64,000 nt of DNA from Liopterus haemorrhoidalis (taxonomy: Eukaryota > Arthropoda > Insecta > Coleoptera > Dytiscidae), in the NCBI GenBank assembly GCA_963971575.1, contig OZ020619.1, positions 26,602,800 to 26,666,799 of the forward strand, in the 5' to 3' direction. Below are positions 44,310-55,902 of this stretch, in pieces (position 1 is the first letter of the stretch; each line of letters starts with the position of its first letter). The notes under the pieces were generated by a model. It worked only from the letters and a program-made list of their open reading frames with translations. It had not been told where the DNA came from and made no database searches. The position numbers and the translations under genes were made by a program.

Positions 44310-47300
44310 TCTATATATATAAAAGGCAGTGTCCTGACTGACTGACTCACTCATCACCGCCCAGCCCGAACCCCTGGGCCTAGAAACTTGAAATTTGGAG
44401 AGTATATTCCCTTCATGACGTAAGCACCCACTAAGAAGGGATTTTTCGAAATTCCACTCCTAAGGGATGAAAAAGGGTGAAATGTGATTTCACGAATTCC
44501 GTAATATCTCTTAGGGCCGATGGGATATCGACTTAGTTTTTGCTTACAAGTATTACCCATACAAATGCCGAAAAACCAATTTCGGGATTTTGCCCTAATC
44601 AACCCCTAAAGGGGTGAACCTACAATCGGGGTGGTTTATACATCCCGTTGTATTTCCAGTGTTCGTTTAGTTGCAAGATTACTTTTTGGCACATAGGTGT
44701 CTTTTCAAAATATCTCGAAATGGTATTGACAGTTTTTTGAAATTTCACCCCTAAAGGGCGAAAAGGGGTAAATTGTGATTTTAAGGATTCTTTAATATAT
44801 CTTAGGACCAATAAGATATCGACTTGCTTTTTGCTTACAAAGATTATCCATACAAATACCGAATCACCAATTTCAGGATTTTGTCCTAATCAACCCCTAA
44901 AGGGGTGGATCTACAATCGGGGTGAGTTATACATTCCGTAGTATTTCCTGTGTTCGTTTAGTTGCAACATTACTTTTTAGCACATAGGAGTTTTTTTAAA
45001 ATATCTCGAAAAAGTTTTGGTAGTTTTTTAAAATTTCACCCCTATTGGGTGAAAAGGGGTGAATTATGATTTCAAGTATTCCTTAATATCTCTTAGAACC
45101 AGTAAGATATCGACTTGCTTTTTGCTTACAAAGATTACCCATACAAATACCGAAAAACATATTTCAGGTTTTTGTCCTAATCAACCCCTAAAGGGGTGGA
45201 TCTACAATCGGGGTGAATTATACATCCCGTCGTATTTCCTGTGTTCATTAGTTGCAGCATTACTTTTGGGCACATAGGTGTCTTTTTAAAATATGTCGAA
45301 ATAGGTTTGACAGTTTTTTAAAATTTCACCCCTAAGGGTTGAAAAGGGGTGAATTGTGGTTTAAAGGATTCCTTAATATCCCTTAGGACCAATAAGATAT
45401 GGACTTACTGTTTGCTTGCAAAGATTATCCATACAATTACCGAAAAACTTATTTCAGGAATTTGTCCTAATCAACCCCTAAAGGGGTGGATCTACAAGCG
45501 GGGTGAATTATAGATCCCGTCGTATTCCCTGTGTTTATTGAGATATAAGGTTTTTTTTGGCACATAGACGTCTTTTTAAAATATCTCGAAATGATTTTGA
45601 CAACTTTTTTAAATTTAACCCCTAAAGGGTGAAAAGGGGTGAAATGTGATTTCAAGGATTATTTAATATTTTTTAACACCAATAAGATATCGACTTGGTT
45701 TTTGCTTACAAAAACTACCCTTGCAAATGCCGAAAAACCAATTTTTTGATTTTGTCCTAATCAACCCCTTAAGGGGTGGATCTACAATCGGGGTGAATTA
45801 TACATCCCGTCGTATTCCCTGTGTTTATTGAGATATAAGGTTTCTTTTTGGCACATAGGCGTCTTTTTAAAATATCTCGAAATGGTTTTGACAACTTTTT
45901 TAAATTTAACCCCTAAAGGGTGAAAAGGGGTGAAATGTGATTTCAAGGATTGTTTAATATTTTTTAACACTAATAAGATATCGACTTGGTTTTTGCTTAA
46001 AAAACCTACCCTTGCAAATTCCGAAAAAACAATTTTTTGATTTTGTCCTAATCAACCCCTTAAGGGGTGGATCTACAATCGGGGTGAATTATACATCCCG
46101 TCGTATTTCCTCTGTTCGTTTAGTTGCAACATTAATTTTTGGCACATAGATGTCTTTTTAAAATATCTCGAAATAGTATTGACAGTTTTTTTAAATTTCA
46201 CCCCTAAAGGGTGAAAAGGGGTGAATTGTGATTTCAAGGATTCCTTAATATCTCTTAGGGCCAATAAGATATCGACTGGCTTTTTGCTTACGAAGATTAG
46301 CCATATAAATACCGAAAAACTTATTTCAGGATTTTGGCCTAATCAACCCCTAAAGAAGTGAACCTACAATCGGGATGAATTATACATCCCGTCGTATTTC
46401 CTGTGTTCGTTTAGTTGCAACATTACTTTTTGGCACATAGGTGTTTTTTTTTAATATCTCGAAATGATTTTGACAATTTTTTTTTTAATTTCACCCCTTA
46501 AGTGTGAAAAGGGGTGAAATGTGATTTCAGTAATTCCTTAATTCTTTTAGGACCAATAAGTTATCGACTTGGTGTTTGCTTACAAAAATTATCCATAAAA
46601 ATGCCGAAAAACTTATTTCAGGATTTCGTCCTAATCAACCCTTAAAGGGGTGATTCTACAAACGCGGTAGATTATACATCGCTTCGTATTTCTTGTGTTT
46701 GTTGAGTTATAACGTTTCTTTTTGGCACATAGGTGTCTTTTTAAAATTTCTGGAAATGGTTTTAAGAGTTTTTCACCTTAACAAATATCAGCCCTTAAGG
46801 GTGAAAAGAGGGAATTGAGATTTCAAGGACACCTTAATATCTTCTAGATCAATAAGATATAGACTTGGTTTTTGCTTATAAAGATTACCCATACAAATGC
46901 CGAAAAATAAATTTCAGGATTTTACCTTAATTAACTCTTAAAGGGGTGAATCTACATTTGGGGTGAATTATAGAACCCTTTGTATTTCCAGCGGTTGTTG
47001 AGTTCTAACATTCCATTTTGGCATATATGTGTTTTGACAGTTTTCTTTCACTCCTAAAGGGTAAATTAGTATTTTTTTGTTAGAAATAAAAAATTCGGAG
47101 AGTACATTTTTCAGTATGACGTAAGAACCCACTAAGAAAGGATTTTTTCAAGTTCGACCCCTATCTGGTGAAACGGAATAAATTGTTTTTTCACGGATTC
47201 CTCAATATCTCTTAGGACAGATGAGATATCGACTAGATTTTTTGTTACAAAGGTTACCCATACACAAGTTTAAAAACAAACTGCGGATTTTATGCCAATG

Positions 47301-47342
47301 AGACCATCAATATACCGTAGCGAAGCACGGGTTTTCAGCTAG
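44310..47342 (+). mobile_element. Helitron, non-autonomous, 3.0 kb
   Basis: 5' end TCTATATATATAAAAGG next to A (44309); 3' end CCGTAGCGAAGCACGG (a 6-bp stem with one bulge) then GTTTTCAGCTAG next to T (47343). TC...hairpin...CTAG between A and T, with no target duplication, is the canonical Helitron signature. The flanks rejoin the LINE 'B' 3' UTR. Interior: a tandem array of about nine ~291-bp units (44594-47000). No Rep/helicase. The 60-odd-codon ORFs spaced through it are copies of the unit. Confidence 0.85.
44594..47000. repeat. Tandem array, ~291-bp unit, about 9 copies
   Basis: CCTAATCAACCCCTAAAGG recurs at 44594, 44885, 45176, 45466, 45756, 46047, 46338, 46630 and (decayed) 46925. Units hold paired AAAGGGTGAAAAGGGGTGAA and GGCACATAGGTGTC words. 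Entirely inside the Helitron. Confidence 0.9.
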
Positions 47343-47655
47343 TACATATATAAATTACATAAATACAATAACATAAAAAATAACTTAATACTCTAACATA
47401 TGTACAAATACGTTTATAAAGTGCACAAGCATAAGAATTTTACATACAAAACTTACTTTAACATGTTCACACAATCACATATTGATATTAGGTACATTGA
47501 GAATCATTCATACAGTATATACACATTCGTTGTAGTTTCCATTCATAATTTGGAGGTCATTTGTACTACACAGAATTAAATTTGGAGGTACGAACATGTA
47601 TGACATTTTTATCTATTTTAGACATTTACTACAATATTTCAGCACAAAGTTTCCA

Positions 47656-48475
47656 TTACATCACTCTTATTACAGCTTTGCGAAAACCTGCATAACTTAC
47701 ATTGAATATATCAATAGATCGGTCTTTTGACAAAAGATCGTTATACAGTGCGGTCATTTTATGCAGAGGACTCATATTGCAATGCTCCGTATTTGCCCTT
47801 TTACATAAGAATAATGTGTCTCTTGTCCTAAAATCACGGGAAGGTACTCTTACGTAAATATTAGATAAAATGTTAGAGTCGTCCACAAGATTATTAAATA
47901 TTTTGTATAGAAGTAGCAGTGATGCCAAATCTCTTCTCGCAGCCAACGTTTTAACATTAAACTCTGCCAAAATTACTTCACCGGACATATACTTTGGATA
48001 TACTCCTGTCATCCGTAGTTTCACAACACGGTAATACCGCGTTTGTACAGTTTCAATGCGTTTAATATATTTTGTTTGATATGGTGCCCATATAATATTA
48101 CCATACTCAAGTAGAGGTCTAACATGAGCATTGAATAATGCAATGTACGTCCGATTATGACGAAAATCTTTAGTTACACGAAGTACATACCCAACCTTTC
48201 TCAATGCATTATTTACAATATGTTCAACGTGATGGTGAAAATTCAGTTTCGAATCGAACAATATTCCCAAATCTCTGATTGTCTCTGTTCGAGGAACAAT
48301 ACAGCCTTCCATATTGTAATTGTATGTGATCACTTCCCTCTTTCTGGAGTAAGTCATAACCTTACACTTTGTGGTGTTAAATGTTAGACCAGTGGATTTA
48401 CTTCATTCACAGAGTTTTTGTAAATCACTTTGAAGTGCAAGACACTGAGACAAGTATGTTAGACTGTATGTAGAC
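47656..48475 (-). pseudogene. LINE 'B' reverse transcriptase, C-terminal half
   Basis: Frame from about 48475: LQSDLQKLCE, a stop, SKSTGLTFNTTKCKVMTYSR, then RDLGILFDSKLNFHHHVEHI, ALFNAHVRPLLEYGNIIWAP and QTRYYRVVKLR, ending at 47656. The order is the RT region after YADD and the C-terminal domain of CR1/Jockey-like LINEs. 233 codons are open (48357-47656), but with no YADD and one stop it is dead. Confidence 0.8.
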
Positions 48476-48479
48476 TGTT

Positions 48480-49104
48480 GAACATCATCATTCTTATTTG
48501 TATATCATTTCTGAACTTTCTTTCCCTTATCCCCCAGATTTGAGGTAGAACCAACATCGCTTTTTTTGACAAATATTTAGTATGCGCTTCAGGACCCCCA
48601 CTGCTTTTTATTTCGTATCCTAAATAACGATATTATTTAACTCTCAATATCCATTCCTTTCCATGTCCAGTTTTCTTGTTTCTCCCTTCCTCCTCCCTTT
48701 TTACATACCAAAACCTTCGACTTCCTTGGATTTAATCTTAATTTTTTTCTATCCAGATATTTTTCAGATGTTTTCAGAAGCGATTTCATTTCGTCTTCTT
48801 TCCTTGCCACTATGACTATAACGTCTGCATAGGCCAGTGTTGTAAATTTTGTTCTTTCCACAACTAACCCGCCCGTTTGACTTCTTTGCATAACTTTCTT
48901 TATGTCGGCTAAGTATATGGAGAATAGTATTGGACTCAACGGGCATCCTTGACGTAATCCTTGGGCTGTCCAGAATTCTCATGTGAGTTTGTCTCCAACT
49001 TGTACTACGTTCCGGGTTTCACCATAAATTTCCTTTATGTTGTTTATCAACCTCTCACTAATGCCCTTTCTTCGCAGCATCTGGATCAGAGTTTTATATA
49101 TCAG
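48480..49104 (-). pseudogene. LINE 'A' reverse transcriptase core
   Basis: Minus strand: LIYKTLIQMLRRKGISERLI, a stop, FWTAQGLRQGCPLSPILFSIYLADI (motif B region), LAYADVIVIVARKEDE (YADD with the second Asp changed to Val, which would inactivate it), LRLNPRKSKVLV and YRYLGYEIKSSGGPEAHTKYL. At 49104 the LINE stops abruptly and a hAT-like scrap (GNFVSI.ERL, plus strand) follows. Confidence 0.75.
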
Positions 49105-50157
49105 GCAATTTTGTATCTATAAGAGAAAGATTAAGGGCTGGTCTTTCCACCTTCAGATAAAGTGGCTGGTAACGTTATCTGAAGGATAAAAACAATAAAG
49201 CGTCTTTCCACCTTCAGATAAAGTTATTCCTACGAATAAACTATGCTATCTGGCAGATAAGTTATTCGGTAGTCAAAGTAGCGAATAAGTAACAAATAAG
49301 TGCTGTCACTGTCAAAAAGTTAGAAATTAAATAATTTATTGGAACAATAAATTGCAAAATGGACTTGAAAAAATATAATTTGTTTGCACCAAAATAACAG
49401 TGCACCAGTCCACGGTGAGAAAAAATATGAAAAAAGTATCTTGTGCAATATCCAGCTTATGTCTGATTTCATTTGTATGCCTTGTACGGAAAATTAAATA
49501 CACAAATATCAACGAGTATTTTACGATATTGCCTTTCAAAAATTCGAGGGCGACTCCTTTTAATCCCTAATGAAGAACACCAAGCAATTGACGAGCAAAT
49601 AATACGGAATCATTTTCTTTTGTAACATAATGTAGAATCATAATCTTCCATGTATGGCACAAAACCTAAATTATTATTTTAATTATTATTTTTTCATAAA
49701 AATAAAAATTAATATTTTAAATATATTTTTTTAATTAATTTTTCTATCAATAAGAACCAATTCCTAATGCTCATGAATTATTTCAGCCAAAAATAAAAAT
49801 TCATGCAGTAAAGGGTTAAGAAAGTTGTTGATAGCTTCCGATTTACTGGCTTTTAAGCTTTTGTTGTACCTGGTGTCTCATTTAACCGGAAATGTTGCAC
49901 ACTATAAATTCAAATTTGACATTTGAAACATAAAGTGACATATTTTTGGCAGATTAGCCAACAATATGAAAATCACTTAATATTTGAGATGCAGGTAGGA
50001 AACATTAAAAAGAAATTACTATCTAGTTCTACACAAAGCTAAACGAATAATAGTTTGAGCGCTCAGTGGTCATCAAACTTCTTACATCTGCGGAACCCTA
50101 CAGTTTAAATGCCATTTCTTTGGAACCCCATGGCAAAAAGCTAGAAAAAGCTGTTTT

Positions 50158-50640
50158 TTTTACCGACCGTCAACATATATAAGGGAGGTATTGTGATCAT
50201 ACCGATTTTGACATTTCGAGATTTCGATGGATCTCCACGAATTGAGGTCCCTACATAACGTTTTGACTATTTTTAGCATGATGTATGTCGGTCTGTCTGT
50301 CTGTCTGTCCGTCGGTCTGTATACAAGTGCAAAGCAAATTCGGCTAAAAGGATTTTTATGAAACTTCATATTTCAGGTTTTGACATCCATGGCACGAGTT
50401 GGTGAACTTTTGGTAAAAATCTGTTAACTAGAAATGGGAGTTTACTCGTGTCAGTTTCAAGATTTTTGCGAATATTTCACAACAGAGAAATATTTCGAAA
50501 AAATTTATTTAACAAAAGTTGCTATAAAAGCAATAACTAACAACCTTTATATGAGACACATTGTATGCCTTGTACGGAAAATTAAATACACAAATTTCAA
50601 CGAGTATTTTACGAAATTGCGCGCTATCCGCGAGTGGTTG
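50158..50640 (-). mobile_element. Helentron-like element, type B, copy 1 (partial)
   Basis: Starts TACCGACCGTCAACATATAT, hairpin-like with AGGGAGGTA, then GATTTTGACATTTCGAG..., a CTGT tract at 50288-50320, and a body (GTTTACTCGTGTC...ATTTTTGCGAATATTT) shared with type A. It breaks off near 50560-50640. Confidence 0.55.
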
Positions 50641-51185
50641 CAGTCTGGGATGAAATGTTAGTGAAACTCCTTTCTTCTGTGAAAAAAAGGCTGAAGTAAA
50701 CGGTGTCGAGAAGGATATTTTATATTAAACGTTAGCTGGGATCCTCGCCTTGCAATATAATTTTTTATAATTCTAATATTCGCTTCGAATTTGAGCAATA
50801 AGATTATAATTGGTATAGTAGCAACTGCAGTATTACGCAACTTTAACGATACAAGTGTGGATATAAAGAACCACCCACAAAAGATCAGTACTGTGTCGGT
50901 GACGTACCTGAAGAAACTGATTACTCAGAAAAAAATGAAAATGAAAGAATACTCCGTGATTTAATTTCTTATATTAAAATTTATTATAACTTATTTTGTA
51001 GTTACATCAATCATAATAAAATTAAAAAATTAAATAAACGTAGAACAATTATTATTAATATCTATCTATTTTTCATTCCCCCAATTTTATTACATGCTTA
51101 CGACATTAATAATTGCTAAAATCTTGTATAACGCATACTTAAATTTAATTTTGTTATAGCGGGTTGCTAACGTAAGAGTTTTTTC

Positions 51186-51255
51186 TAACTCGAGTTAAAA
51201 TCATTTGTTTCTGTATGCTACAAAATACAAAAATAAATGATTTTAACTCGAGTTA
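51186..51255. repeat. 70-bp palindrome (TAACTCGAGTTA ends)
   Basis: TAACTCGAGTTAAAATCATT and its complement flank a short loop. It appears inserted in a tRNA-like SINE head: TAGCGGGTTGC... stands before it and GGCTCGGGTTCGAATCCCGG after it. Confidence 0.6.
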
Positions 51256-51316
51256 TAGCCTAACCATGGAGGCTCGGGTTCGAATCCCGGTGACGGCATG
51301 AAACCATAAAAAAAAA
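51256..51316 (+). mobile_element. SINE fragment with B box
   Basis: GGCTCGGGTTCGAATCCC (B box), then GACGGCATGAAA and a poly(A) run at 51308-51320. The GGCATGAAA after the B box is shared with the other SINE copies (32045-32185, 57564-57710). The head is interrupted by the palindrome just upstream. Confidence 0.5.
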
Positions 51317-52045
51317 AAAAACGGCTCGACAACTGTCAGTTTACCAATTTATTTATTTATTTCCATAGAGAAACAAATACAAAATCTTTCTCAACGCCTA
51401 TTTCAGTTACACATTCAGTGTTACCAATCTGAGGATTCAATATGTCAGTCTCATTATCCGTCAGATAACTATCTGACAGAAAAATATGAATTGAAAGACG
51501 GGATGACATTTATCCAACAGATAAAGTATCAGATAATTTTATATATCAGATAGTTACCCAGAAGTTTATCAGAGTGTAGAAAGGCCGGCCCTTGAAGTTA
51601 TTCAATTTTCAAAAATTGCCAAAATCATTGTATCCAAGCAGTCATCCAAGCAAAAAAAAAAATCAGAATAAAACTATTTAATTAAAGCTGCGGAACCCCT
51701 GAAAGCGTTCCACGGAACTCCAGATTGAATGCCACTGTTCTAGCCCATTATTTAATAAAGAAATTTTGATAACACTCTTAATTTTTATAATTGTGCTAAT
51801 GACGTCCGCGCCACACTTCTTGAACTGTTATGCGCTTTCACGGCGTTGTATTTCCATGCGTTGAGTAGCTATACTATTTAGTTACACACCGTGGCGCACA
51901 GATGGTACCACAGTACTGATTTACAGTAAACATTTGCAAAACTAATATTTCAGCAGACAAATAATTATCTTATCCAGTTGATTGAATATAATATACTTTA
52001 CCTTATTCATCTCTTCCATGCTCTTTTTGAGCAGTAATTATTACA

Positions 52046-52141
52046 CATAACATTATAAATTAGGAATATCTGTTACATCTTATATATACACTATATGCAG
52101 TACACAGGTGTAATAGTAGTCAAGAACAAACGGTAGCCAGT
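52046..52141. repeat. Direct repeat, copy 1 (partner 54530-54626)
   Basis: ACACATAACATT...AATATCTGTTAC..CTTATATA...ATGCAGTACACA.GTGTAAT..TGGTCAAGAACAAAC recurs with about 85-90% identity 2.4 kb away. Here it leads into the hAT C-terminus (52130-52260), so both are probably hAT coding or intron debris. Confidence 0.65.
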
Positions 52142-52260
52142 GAGAGAGTATTTTCTATTTCAGGTAATTTTGTATCTAGAATAAGAGAAAGATTAAATAA
52201 TCGTTGAGTGGATATTTTATGATTTTTAAAATTATGAAATCAAAAGAATTACAATTTTTC
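52130..52260 (+). pseudogene. hAT transposase C-terminal fragment
   Basis: VASERVFSISGNFVSRIRER, LNNR, a stop, then VDIL. The SERVFS..GN....R.RL core marks the hAT dimerisation domain. A 34-bp piece of the same motif (GCAATTTTGTATCTATAAG...) lies at 49101-49134. Confidence 0.65.
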
Positions 52261-53165
52261 AATTTATATTTTGTATGGGTTTTAGTTACTTTACTTTATA
52301 TTGCTTAGTTCTGTATGAGTATTAGTTTATTTTGTTTTTTAATTTGAACACTGGGTTTTCCAAAAGTCGGTTTTTGTATAAATCCTATTAAGAATTTACT
52401 ATCATTTAAGATTTTGTTGTACATGGTGTCCCATTTAACCGGAAACGTATGGAGCTTTCGAAAATACGAGATATAAGATTACGGTTAAACTAGACGAAAT
52501 TATCACTACAATTAGTACAATTAAATTTTACAATTTTGAATTTAAATAAATATTAATGGATTATATTACCAACGCTAGAAAGCGATTATCATCAGAAGTA
52601 TCCCTACATCCACAACTAACATTGGCCAGTTTTTGTTGTTCCATATACAAAATATTTTGAAAATGATTAAAAAATAAGAAAATGACCGAAAGATTGTCAG
52701 TTTGTGATAGTCAAGTTTTGTGATATTGAAATGTCAAATTATAAACAGGAAATAACCCAAAAACGTTAAGCTCCCATAACATGGGACGCAACAATGATGC
52801 ATAGATATTGAAAAAAAATGGAATGAATTTGGATAAAGTTGATGAAATAAATAAGCTTAAAGTGAAATTTTGGAGAAAGATTTAAGAAGATAAATTTGGA
52901 GTTTTATTTTGTTATTGTGAGTCTGCTGAAAAGGAAAGATTTTGAAAGTTCAAAAAATTCTAATTGTAGAACAACAATTAGAATTTTTTGAACTTCCAAT
53001 TTCACCTATACCAAAGTAATGAGTTAAGTTTGTGGGTACACAAACAAAAATTGGTAGGCGAAAGATGTCAAAGACTTCTTGCCGTTGGATCTGTGCTAGT
53101 GGTACATGTTGGACTAAAGTGCCAATGTGGGTGACTGAGATTTCATGATTGATGCATAGGCTGTG
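52261..53165. other. AT-rich; perfect hairpin at 52946-52995
   Basis: No gene seen. A 22-bp perfect stem (arms AAGTTCAAAAAATTCTAATT.. and complement) with a 6-nt loop lies at 52946-52995. AACGCTAGAAAGCG near 52572 recurs at 54507. Confidence 0.4.
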
Positions 53166-53418
53166 TATTATTATTATTATTATTTTATTTATTTTATATC
53201 GGCCTATTTCTGCAACGAGGCTAATCGCCGATGCCAAGGGGCGAGCTCCTACACCTGGATGAGAGGTGAATGATTGTGAAAATGGGAGTAATGTAAACAT
53301 ATTATTCTCGCCCAAATAATATCACCGACGAGAAATGAACTAGCAACCACACAATTCAGACTTTTAACCAGTCAAAACTGCACGATTTAACGAGCTCAGC
53401 CACTCCGTTGGCTATGGT
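53166..53418 (-). mobile_element. tRNA-derived SINE with (ATT)n tail
   Basis: Minus strand: GCCAACGGAGTGGCTGAGCT (A box GTGGCTGAGC), GTGTGGTTGCTAGTTCA at about the B box position, a ~150-bp body including GGTGTAGGAGCTCGCCC and GGCCGATATAAAATAAA, and a TAA-repeat tail at 53168-53185. The head looks like a tRNA with a long variable arm (Ser/Leu type). A GTGTA word on both sides could be the target duplication. Confidence 0.65.
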
Positions 53419-53954
53419 GTGTAATACTAAATGTATACTTTGTAATACTAGGCATATTGCTTGCGCAGATCTTTTCTTACAGCTATTGCAGGTTTAGAAA
53501 ATAATTTAGTACCGGGAGATAAAATCATTATTGTGTTCTTTGTTCCTTGGAGGACTACAACAAGGACAAAACATTGGGAACAATAGGGTTCTGATTAATT
53601 TTACTCTTTTTCTTTGCCAAAGCGATTGATAACAGACTAAGGTGCAGTTTACCTGAAATAAAAAATATATATGTCAGAATGGACGATCGTTCGTATATTG
53701 GCAGATAAATAGAACGAAGGTAACTGATTAAATTGATGATGACTAGAATAATAAGAGACATTTTATTGCTTTGACTAAATTATAAGGCATTGAGTATGAA
53801 GCAGCGACAGTCACTTTGCTTGTTGGGTACTGTAGACAATCTGTAATGAAAGAAACTGATAGATAGTTGAGTTGAGAATTGATAGCTTGTTGAGTACCGC
53901 AAGACACACTGTACAATGCTGATGATGCCAACACGTGCCATTTGTTGGCAGTAA
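53419..53954. other. Unassigned
   Basis: Nothing recognised. Minus ORFs at 53555-53934 and 53811-54026 overlap in different frames and resemble no family. Confidence 0.3.
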
Positions 53955-54385
53955 TGAGTTGTTTGACTCTGGATGGCCAGGGACCTCGAGGAGTTCAGAA
54001 GAACTCTGGATGGTCAAGGACCTCAAGGAGTTGTGTTTTTTTGTTTAGCTTTAGATGGTCAGGGAGCTCAAGGAGTTCAGAGGAACTCTGGATGGTCAAG
54101 GACCTCAAGAGTTGTGTTTATTTATTTATTTTTTTTTGTTGCTCTGAATGTTCATGGACCTCAGGTAAAACTCTGGATGGTCAGGAACCTCAAGGAGACG
54201 GACAAGACTAACATTATGTTTTCATTTACTGTGTTTTATTTTGCAGTTATTAAATTCAAAAGATGCTACGAGGACGTAGCAGGACGGCCGTGTTAGGATA
54301 TATAAGTTGTTTTATTTTGTAGTTAAAATTTGTAGATGCTGCGAGAACGCGGCAAGATCAGGACGGCCGTGTTCGGTTCTTGGAC
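53955..54385. repeat. Two tandem repeat sets
   Basis: 53960-54200: CTCTGGATGG(T/C)CA(A/G)GGACCTC(A/G)AGGAGTT repeated five or so times with spacers, giving a collagen-like Gly-Pro-Gln-Gly string in one frame. 54226-54385: a ~75-bp unit (TTGTTTTATTTTG.AGTT... to GGACGGCCGTGTT) duplicated. No gene inferred. Confidence 0.7.
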
Positions 54386-54529
54386 GTCCTTTGTAATATG
54401 TAACGTTAGCAACTATAATGTGATGACATATGTGTGACAGATTATAAATAGATATTGTAATAAATGCTCGTTTGTGTTTGGATCTGTGTTTTAATTGATT
54501 ATTAAAAACGCTAGAAAGCGTTTATACAC

Positions 54530-54626
54530 ATAACATTCTAAATTAGAAATATCTGTTTCACCTTATATACATACTGTATGCAGTACACAAGTGTAATGAT
54601 GGTCAAGAACAAACAGTAAATTATAT
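54530..54626. repeat. Direct repeat, copy 2 (partner 52046-52141)
   Basis: Second copy of the ~95-bp block; here the hAT coding end does not follow. ACTCCGACTCC-type imperfect repeats come next (54640-54770). Confidence 0.6.
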
Positions 54627-54853
54627 TAGGGAAAACTGTCGACTCCGACTCCGAAATTTTTGGTAGCAATGACTTTTATAACTGAACTGCAAAATTTTTA
54701 TAACTGAAGATTTCAACTTCAACTCCGATTCCGGAATTTTTGTTACCTCCAACATCGACTCCAACTATTGAGATATCAATATTGTTGCCAATACTTTTTT
54801 TTTCTTGCTTTTTTTTAATAAACCGCATGGTCATTTTGGCTCATAAGCATATA

Positions 54854-55228
54854 GAGCTCGTTCATCTTAACTTCATCACAGGGTATCATAAATTACATCA
54901 CCAATTCTGCGCGAGAAAACAGCTGATCACATTGACGTACATTAGGGTTTTAAACAATTGTTGTGGAAACCAAACACACAAAATCATGTATTTCTAATAC
55001 ATTTTTACTCATTTTAGTACACGGTATACCTTGAAACGTACGAAAAATGAATAATAATAACGGAAATAAACAAATATCGCACAATACGCGTAGTTAAACA
55101 CAAATCAAAGTAAGTGACGCCACTGAAATGTGTTAAGCTAGCTGTTGGTAACGTAATGGACGAAATATGGTTTCTGCGCAAGGGAATTGGTAATATCCGG
55201 CTGTGATGAAGTTAAGTTGAACGTACTC
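54854..55228. mobile_element. TA-flanked MITE, 375 bp
   Basis: GAGCTCGTTCATCTTAACTT and the complement of AAGTTAAGTTGAACGTACTC, with similarity extending about 60 bp inward (CACCAATTC.. / ACCAATTCCC..). TA at 54852-54853 and 55229-55230. Confidence 0.75.
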
Positions 55229-55534
55229 TAACATTTCGGGTATCTCCTATAGTTTTCGAAAATGTTCTTGGAAAACTGCAAGCAGTGCCAGACGAAGTTC
55301 ATCTGAGATCAGGGGAAAATCCCGAAACAAAACTCGAGAAACAGCTTATGATAGCATTATGGTACCTTGCCAACATTGAGAGATCTTATAAATTTACAAA
55401 TAGAACATAACCCTGTTTATTCCATTTTAATTTTATGCACGGTGTATTTAATTATATTTATGCTATGTTTACAAACACAATACAGCTTTCGAGATTAATA
55501 GAAACGTCACAAATACAACAAATGGTAGCACTTT

Positions 55535-55740
55535 TCCCGCCGTTCCGGCACCTTTTTCCGTCATACCCTATATGCCCGGTCTTAAGACCCCGGACACATA
55601 GAGCGCACTTTAAATACACCCTCGACCGCAAAACGAGGGTAATTGAGTGTACTCCGAGCGTCAAATCGAACAAGTTTGTGTGTACAGAACGTGCTCGAAG
55701 CACTCGGAGCGTCAAATCGAATGTACCCTTTGTTAGTCTC
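55535..55740. repeat. GC-rich dispersed repeat (GAGCG-rich), copy 2
   Basis: GTCTTAAGACCCCGGACACATAGAGCGCACTTTAAA..., GAGTGTACTCCGAGCGTCAAATCGAAC and CACTCGGAGCGTCAAATCGAATGTACCC match 3430-3610 in reverse. The facing ORFs here are incidental. Confidence 0.65.
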
Positions 55741-55902
55741 TGGTTAGTTCTGACATCCAGCTATCAACCACTTCGAAGCAGATATTACATTAGCAGCCGG
55801 CTATTGTAACAACATTAGCAAGTGACTATTAATTAAAAATTGTAATACGATATTTATCATTAACTGGCAGCTAACTTTAACAGTGACTGACCAAACGAAT
55901 AA

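Larger units (their letters stand above)
44240..48475 (-). mobile_element. LINE 'B' (CR1/Jockey-like), 5'-truncated, split by Helitron
   Basis: Minus strand from 48475: RT thumb coding to 47656, then 3' UTR to 47343, Helitron (44310-47342), then the rest of the 3' UTR (GGACTTTGGTCTGTCATGTCC) and a tail of ATAA/TAAA repeats at 44244-44275. It is inserted in LINE 'A' with a ~5-bp AACAG duplication. Confidence 0.75.
49135..51591. mobile_element. TIR element with GGGC(T/C)GG ends and CAGATAA repeats
   Basis: GGGCTGGTCTTTCCACCTTC at 49135 and the complement of ...GAAAGGCCGGCCC at 51591. CAGATAA/TTATCTG words recur many times in both subterminal parts, like transposase-binding repeats. The left flank is TAA and the right TTG, so a 3-bp duplication is not certain. 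End sequence resembles the Harbinger-type elements here. Nested: type B Helentron-like piece (50158-50640), a 70-bp palindrome and a tRNA-like piece. Confidence 0.65.

Noticed and set aside
44354..46264. A series of 62-82-codon ORFs spaced about 290 bp apart
   Set aside because: Copies of the same frame in a tandem array inside a Helitron, not genes.
53942..54296. Collagen-like Gly-Pro-Gln-Gly ORFs in two frames
   Set aside because: Produced by a short DNA tandem repeat read in overlapping frames; ends run into A/T-rich non-coding sequence.
54291..54535. Possible solo LTR (TGTTAGGATATATAAG...TAACA with AATAAA)
   Set aside because: TG..CA ends, TATA-like and AATAAA words are present, but the 5-bp flanks do not match, the left border lies inside a duplicated ~75-bp unit, and the right border sequence also occurs at 52046 without an LTR.
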